Of a DNA stretch of 64,000 bases, positions 61,437-64,000 are shown piece by piece; position 1 is the first letter of the stretch, and every line of letters begins with the position of its first letter. The position numbers were made by a program, and so were the translations under genes. The stretch spans positions 36,885 to 100,884 of the forward strand of contig NZ_BMGY01000013.1 in assembly GCF_014640435.1 (NCBI RefSeq), written 5' to 3'. The stretch is from Hymenobacter frigidus (lineage in GTDB: Bacteria; Bacteroidota; Bacteroidia; Cytophagales; Hymenobacteraceae). The notes below the pieces were generated by a model. That model saw only the letters and a program-made list of their open reading frames with translations, made no database searches and had not been told where the DNA came from.

Positions 61437-62471
61437 ATGTCTGCTACTTTTTCGCGCAATTTTTCCCCGGCGGCGGTCAGCCGCCTGGCTTCGGTGGCGC
61501 TGCTCGGCCTGGCCGTGCTTTCATCCTGCTCCAAAGGCGATACCGAACCGCCCGTGCCGGTGCCCGAGGCTCCGGCCACCATCACGTTCACCCGGGCGGG
61601 CCTCTACCCCGAAGGCGTGCAATACGACGCCGCCAACAAGCGGTTCCTGGTTACCTCGCTCACCACCGGCCAAGTGGGCCAGGTGAAGGACGACGGCACC
61701 TACAGCACGGCCTTTCCCGACGACCCCAAGCTGGTGTCGGCCATTGGCATGTACCTCGACGAGCCCCGCAACCGCGTGCTGGTGGCTATTTCCGACCCCG
61801 GCGCCAACCAGCAGCGCACCAGCACTGCCACCCTGCGCAAGCTGGCCCGCTTGGCCATCTACAACCGCACCACGCCCACGGCCGCGCCCGTGGTGGTGGA
61901 ACTGGGCACTCTGCGTCCCAACGTGGGCCACTTCGCCAATGACATCGCCGTGGACGTCCAGGGCAATGCCTACGTGACGGACAGCTTCTCCGGCATCATC
62001 TATAAAGTTGACGCCACGACCAACGTCGCTTCGGTTTTTCTGGAAAGCCCGCAGTTTGTGGCCCCGGCCGGCACGTTCGGCCTCAACGGCATCGTGTTTC
62101 ACCCCGACGGCTACCTGCTGGTGGCCAAGTCGGATGAGGGCAAGCTGTTTAAAATTCCGCTGGCCGCCCCCAGCACGTTCACTACCGTGGCCACCACGCA
62201 AAACTTAACGGCCGCCGATGGCCTGCTGCTGCAGGACAACAACACGCTGCAAGTGGTGTGCAACGCCCAGGCCAAGGTGTTCCGCTTGGCTACCACCAAC
62301 GGCTTCGGGGCGGCCACGCTTTCGGGTACTTTCGCCACGCAGCCCCAGTTCCCGACCACCCTGGCCCGGCGCGACGGCAACAGTTACGTGCTATACGCCA
62401 ACCTCGACGCCTTATTTTCGGGCCGGATGCCAGCCGTGAGCCAGTTCAGCATCAACCGCGTTATTTTTTAG
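61437..62471 (+). CDS. SMP-30/gluconolactonase-like beta-propeller lipoprotein
   Basis: I use ATG 61437 (M-S-A-T-F-S-R), 344 residues. The signal peptide ends in the lipobox 'LSSC' at about residue 31. The mature protein has the propeller pattern of SMP-30/NHL proteins: 'PEGVQYDAANKRFLVTSLTT', 'NDIAVDVQGNAYVTDSFSGI', 'NGIVFHPDGYLLVAKSDEG' and 'DGLLLQDNNTLQVV'. It probably sits in the outer membrane or periplasm; lactonase activity is possible but the metal site cannot be verified by eye. It is monocistronic with a terminator. Confidence 0.85.
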   Translation: MSATFSRNFSPAAVSRLASVALLGLAVLSSCSKGDTEPPVPVPEAPATITFTRAGLYPEGVQYDAANKRFLVTSLTTGQVGQVKDDGTYSTAFPDDPKLVSAIGMYLDEPRNRVLVAISDPGANQQRTSTATLRKLARLAIYNRTTPTAAPVVVELGTLRPNVGHFANDIAVDVQGNAYVTDSFSGIIYKVDATTNVASVFLESPQFVAPAGTFGLNGIVFHPDGYLLVAKSDEGKLFKIPLAAPSTFTTVATTQNLTAADGLLLQDNNTLQVVCNAQAKVFRLATTNGFGAATLSGTFATQPQFPTTLARRDGNSYVLYANLDALFSGRMPAVSQFSINRVIF

Positions 62472-62490
62472 TAAGGCAGTTGCGCTTGAC

Positions 62491-62530
62491 GCAAAAAGGG
62501 CCTCTTTCGTCCGGAAGAGGCCCTTTTTGC
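62491..62530. terminator. Bidirectional terminator
   Basis: GCAAAAAGGGCCTCTT (62491-62506) pairs with AAGAGGCCCTTTTTGC (62515-62530) around an 8-base loop. It separates the SMP-30-like gene and the convergent desaturase gene. Confidence 0.92.
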
Positions 62531-62544
62531 GTTGTTCGAAACCG

Positions 62545-63321
62545 TTAAGCCGCTGCCGCTGCCTGGGCGGCGGCGGTTTCCAGCGCCGCCACCTTCACCA
62601 GGCGCAGCTTGATAATGCCCAGCTTGTCCAGGGTCCAGATGACGGGGTAGGAGGGGTCAAGCTCCCACTTCTTCACGCCAAAGTTGACGCGGCTGGGCAG
62701 CTTGTGGTGGTTGTTCTGAAACAGCTCGCCGCCGGTGAGGAAGTCGAAAAACAGCGAATTGCGGCTCTTGTCGTTGTTATCGAAGTTTTGGTAGCCGTAC
62801 TTGTGGCCGGCCCAGTTCACGATGGCCCCGTGCACCGCGCCCATGCTTAGGTGGATGGGCAGCAGCAGAAACTGCCACCAGGCGGTAGCAAAGTTGACGT
62901 AGAACAGCACGTACACCACCGCCCAGCCCACGCGGGAGTACCACTTGTTGCCGAACTCCTCCAGCGAATTCCAGACCGGATAGTCGCCGGCGAAGCGCTC
63001 CGCAGCCACGCTGGTGCCGTTCACGCAATCCTGGTAAATGGTGCGGGTTTTCCACATCATGGTGAAGGCGTTGGTGCTGTTGTGGGGCGAGTGCGGGTCG
63101 TGGGCCGTGTCGGAGTAGGCGTGGTGCATGCGGTGCAGCAGCGCATAGGCCCGCGGCGACATAAAGCTGCTGCCCTGCGTGGCGTAGGTCAGCAGGAAAA
63201 ACACCCGTTCCGTGAGCGGGCCCATCGTGAACATGCGGTGGGCGGCGTAGCGGTGCTGGAAAAACGTCTGCGTAAACAGCGACAGGTACCAGTGAGCGAG
63301 GAAAAAGGCGAGGATTATCAT
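62545..63321 (-). CDS. Acyl-CoA/fatty acid desaturase
   Basis: I use ATG 63321 (M-I-I-L-A-F-F-L), 258 residues; upstream residues have no family character. The three histidine boxes of membrane desaturases are present: 'HRYAAH' (about 23-28), 'HRMHH' (about 62-66) and 'NNHH' near residue 205, with an extra 'NWAGHK'. Four membrane segments are expected. It introduces a double bond in fatty acyl chains, using iron and an electron donor, and would adjust membrane fluidity. The Ala-rich tail ('LETAAAQAAAAA') is unusual but short. Confidence 0.9.
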   Translation of the reverse strand: MIILAFFLAHWYLSLFTQTFFQHRYAAHRMFTMGPLTERVFFLLTYATQGSSFMSPRAYALLHRMHHAYSDTAHDPHSPHNSTNAFTMMWKTRTIYQDCVNGTSVAAERFAGDYPVWNSLEEFGNKWYSRVGWAVVYVLFYVNFATAWWQFLLLPIHLSMGAVHGAIVNWAGHKYGYQNFDNNDKSRNSLFFDFLTGGELFQNNHHKLPSRVNFGVKKWELDPSYPVIWTLDKLGIIKLRLVKVAALETAAAQAAAAA

Positions 63322-63448
63322 AGGTGTAGCTGCGCCACCGGGCGAATGGCAAAAAAGGTCCCGCAGGCCCAAAATGTTCAAAACAAAGCTAGCGTTAAGC
63401 CATTGCTGTCGTAAGGTACAGCGTCTTCAGGCTGTGAATTCCGCTTTG

Positions 63449-64000
63449 CTACTTGGGCAGGGGCGCTTCGTCCTTCGATTCGCTGAGCTTCTGCGCTAAT
63501 TTCTGGGGCACGCCAATGCTGTGGAACAAACCACTTACGATACCCTGGCGCCAAAGGGTGAACATCGAAAAGCGCGGCTCGCGGGTGCTCGTCATTTCGC
63601 CGGTCACCAGCTCGCCGCGCTTGCGCGGGTTCTGGTCGCGGATAACTACCACGTTGGCCGCCTTCGAGATAACCCGTTTCAGCAGCGGTTTCTTTATCTC
63701 ATCCTCTTTGTAGCCCAGCAACTCCAGCTGCAGGCCCGAATACTCGGCCCGCATGGTGCCGGTGGTGCGCTGGCGGTCGGCCTGCAGGTCGAAGCGTATG
63801 CGCTGCACCGCGCCCTGCTTAAACTTCACCAGCCGGGTGGGCACGGTCATGGTATTGAGAATGGCAAACGGGCCGGGGCCGAACGCCCCCCATACCCGGT
63901 GCCGCCCTTTGGGGTCGAGCAAGTACATCGATACTAGGGCTTCCGCACCAAAAGTAAGCGGGCTGTAGGTTAGTTTCGGGCATGGACCCTTTCGCTTCCT
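63449..64000 (-). CDS. C-terminal part of an AsmA/DUF748-like protein (5' end beyond window)
   Basis: The frame is open to the right edge, reading 'KLTYSPLTFGAEALVSMYLL' before the ATG at 63928, so that ATG is internal and the gene starts beyond the window. About 183 codons remain. The C-terminal part is basic and beta-rich, with 'AILNTMTVPTRLVKFKQGAV', 'MRAEYSGLQLELLGYKEDEI' and 'FTLWRQGIVSGLFHSIGVPQ'. By memory this resembles the end of large AsmA/DUF748-type envelope proteins in Bacteroidota; the call is tentative without the rest. Confidence 0.65.
   Translation of the reverse strand, partial: RKRKGPCPKLTYSPLTFGAEALVSMYLLDPKGRHRVWGAFGPGPFAILNTMTVPTRLVKFKQGAVQRIRFDLQADRQRTTGTMRAEYSGLQLELLGYKEDEIKKPLLKRVISKAANVVVIRDQNPRKRGELVTGEMTSTREPRFSMFTLWRQGIVSGLFHSIGVPQKLAQKLSESKDEAPLPK

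Overview
The window is 64 kb of high-GC DNA from the Bacteroidota, most likely a Hymenobacter-like member of the Cytophagales. Three things support this. Promoters carry the Bacteroidota -7 element TAnnTTTG (clear before katG, ychF, hslV and the E2 gene). The gene set is typical of the group: TonB-dependent receptors with carboxypeptidase-regulatory-like N-termini, LytS/LytTR two-component pairs, a PUR-alpha/DUF3276 protein, a type IX secretion plug protein and a menaquinone pathway. The genus is inferred from protein style, not from a search. I found no rRNA, tRNA, CRISPR array, complete IS element or prophage.

Layout. 1-12.3 kb: envelope polysaccharide genes (two GT2 enzymes, O-antigen ligase, Wzz-like protein, flippase, GT4, polysaccharide deacetylase), interrupted by a low-GC orphan gene, an ABC permease and a PP2C phosphatase. 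12.3-16.6 kb: TatD nuclease, a CZB-like protein whose zinc ligands look lost, a PAS-only protein, a broken DUF4386 gene and a lipoprotein. 16.8-25.6 kb: a signalling block, with TonB receptor, secreted TPR-like protein, histidine kinase and LytTR regulator on +, facing tail to tail a second operon on - (ABA4-like protein, unknown membrane protein, kinase, LytTR regulator). 25.7-37.3 kb: an outer-membrane-type protein, a decayed HtrA-like protease and a scattered menaquinone cluster on - (menE, menB, menD, menF and a probable menI thioesterase), with an internally duplicated M42 peptidase between menD and menF. 37.4-46.6 kb: histidine phosphatase, pyruvate dehydrogenase E2, TonB receptor, HslV, a deoxyhypusine-synthase-like enzyme, a toxin-antitoxin pair with a frameshifted toxin, and a trans-sulfuration enzyme. 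46.7-64 kb: gene remnants, small membrane proteins, DUF58, PUR-alpha, YchF, two tandem M48 proteases, the T9SS plug protein, KatG, an ABC-F ATPase, an SMP-30-like lipoprotein, a desaturase and the C-terminal part of an AsmA-like protein that runs off the right edge.

The most striking large-scale structure is a dispersed family of about 100-bp intergenic palindromes: eleven copies, all built on a GTCATnCTGAGC-like arm. Two copies sit inside longer elements with their own 20-bp terminal inverted repeats, which look like MITEs. One of these ends 1-2 bases from the start codon of the decayed protease. A different, AT-rich palindrome is inserted in frame inside a LytTR response regulator gene and is translated as a linker. 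The best regulatory lead is a 31-bp motif shared by the TonB receptor and its TPR-like neighbour (27 of 31 bases identical), placed at nearly the same distance from a shared promoter-like element, next to genes for LytTR regulators.
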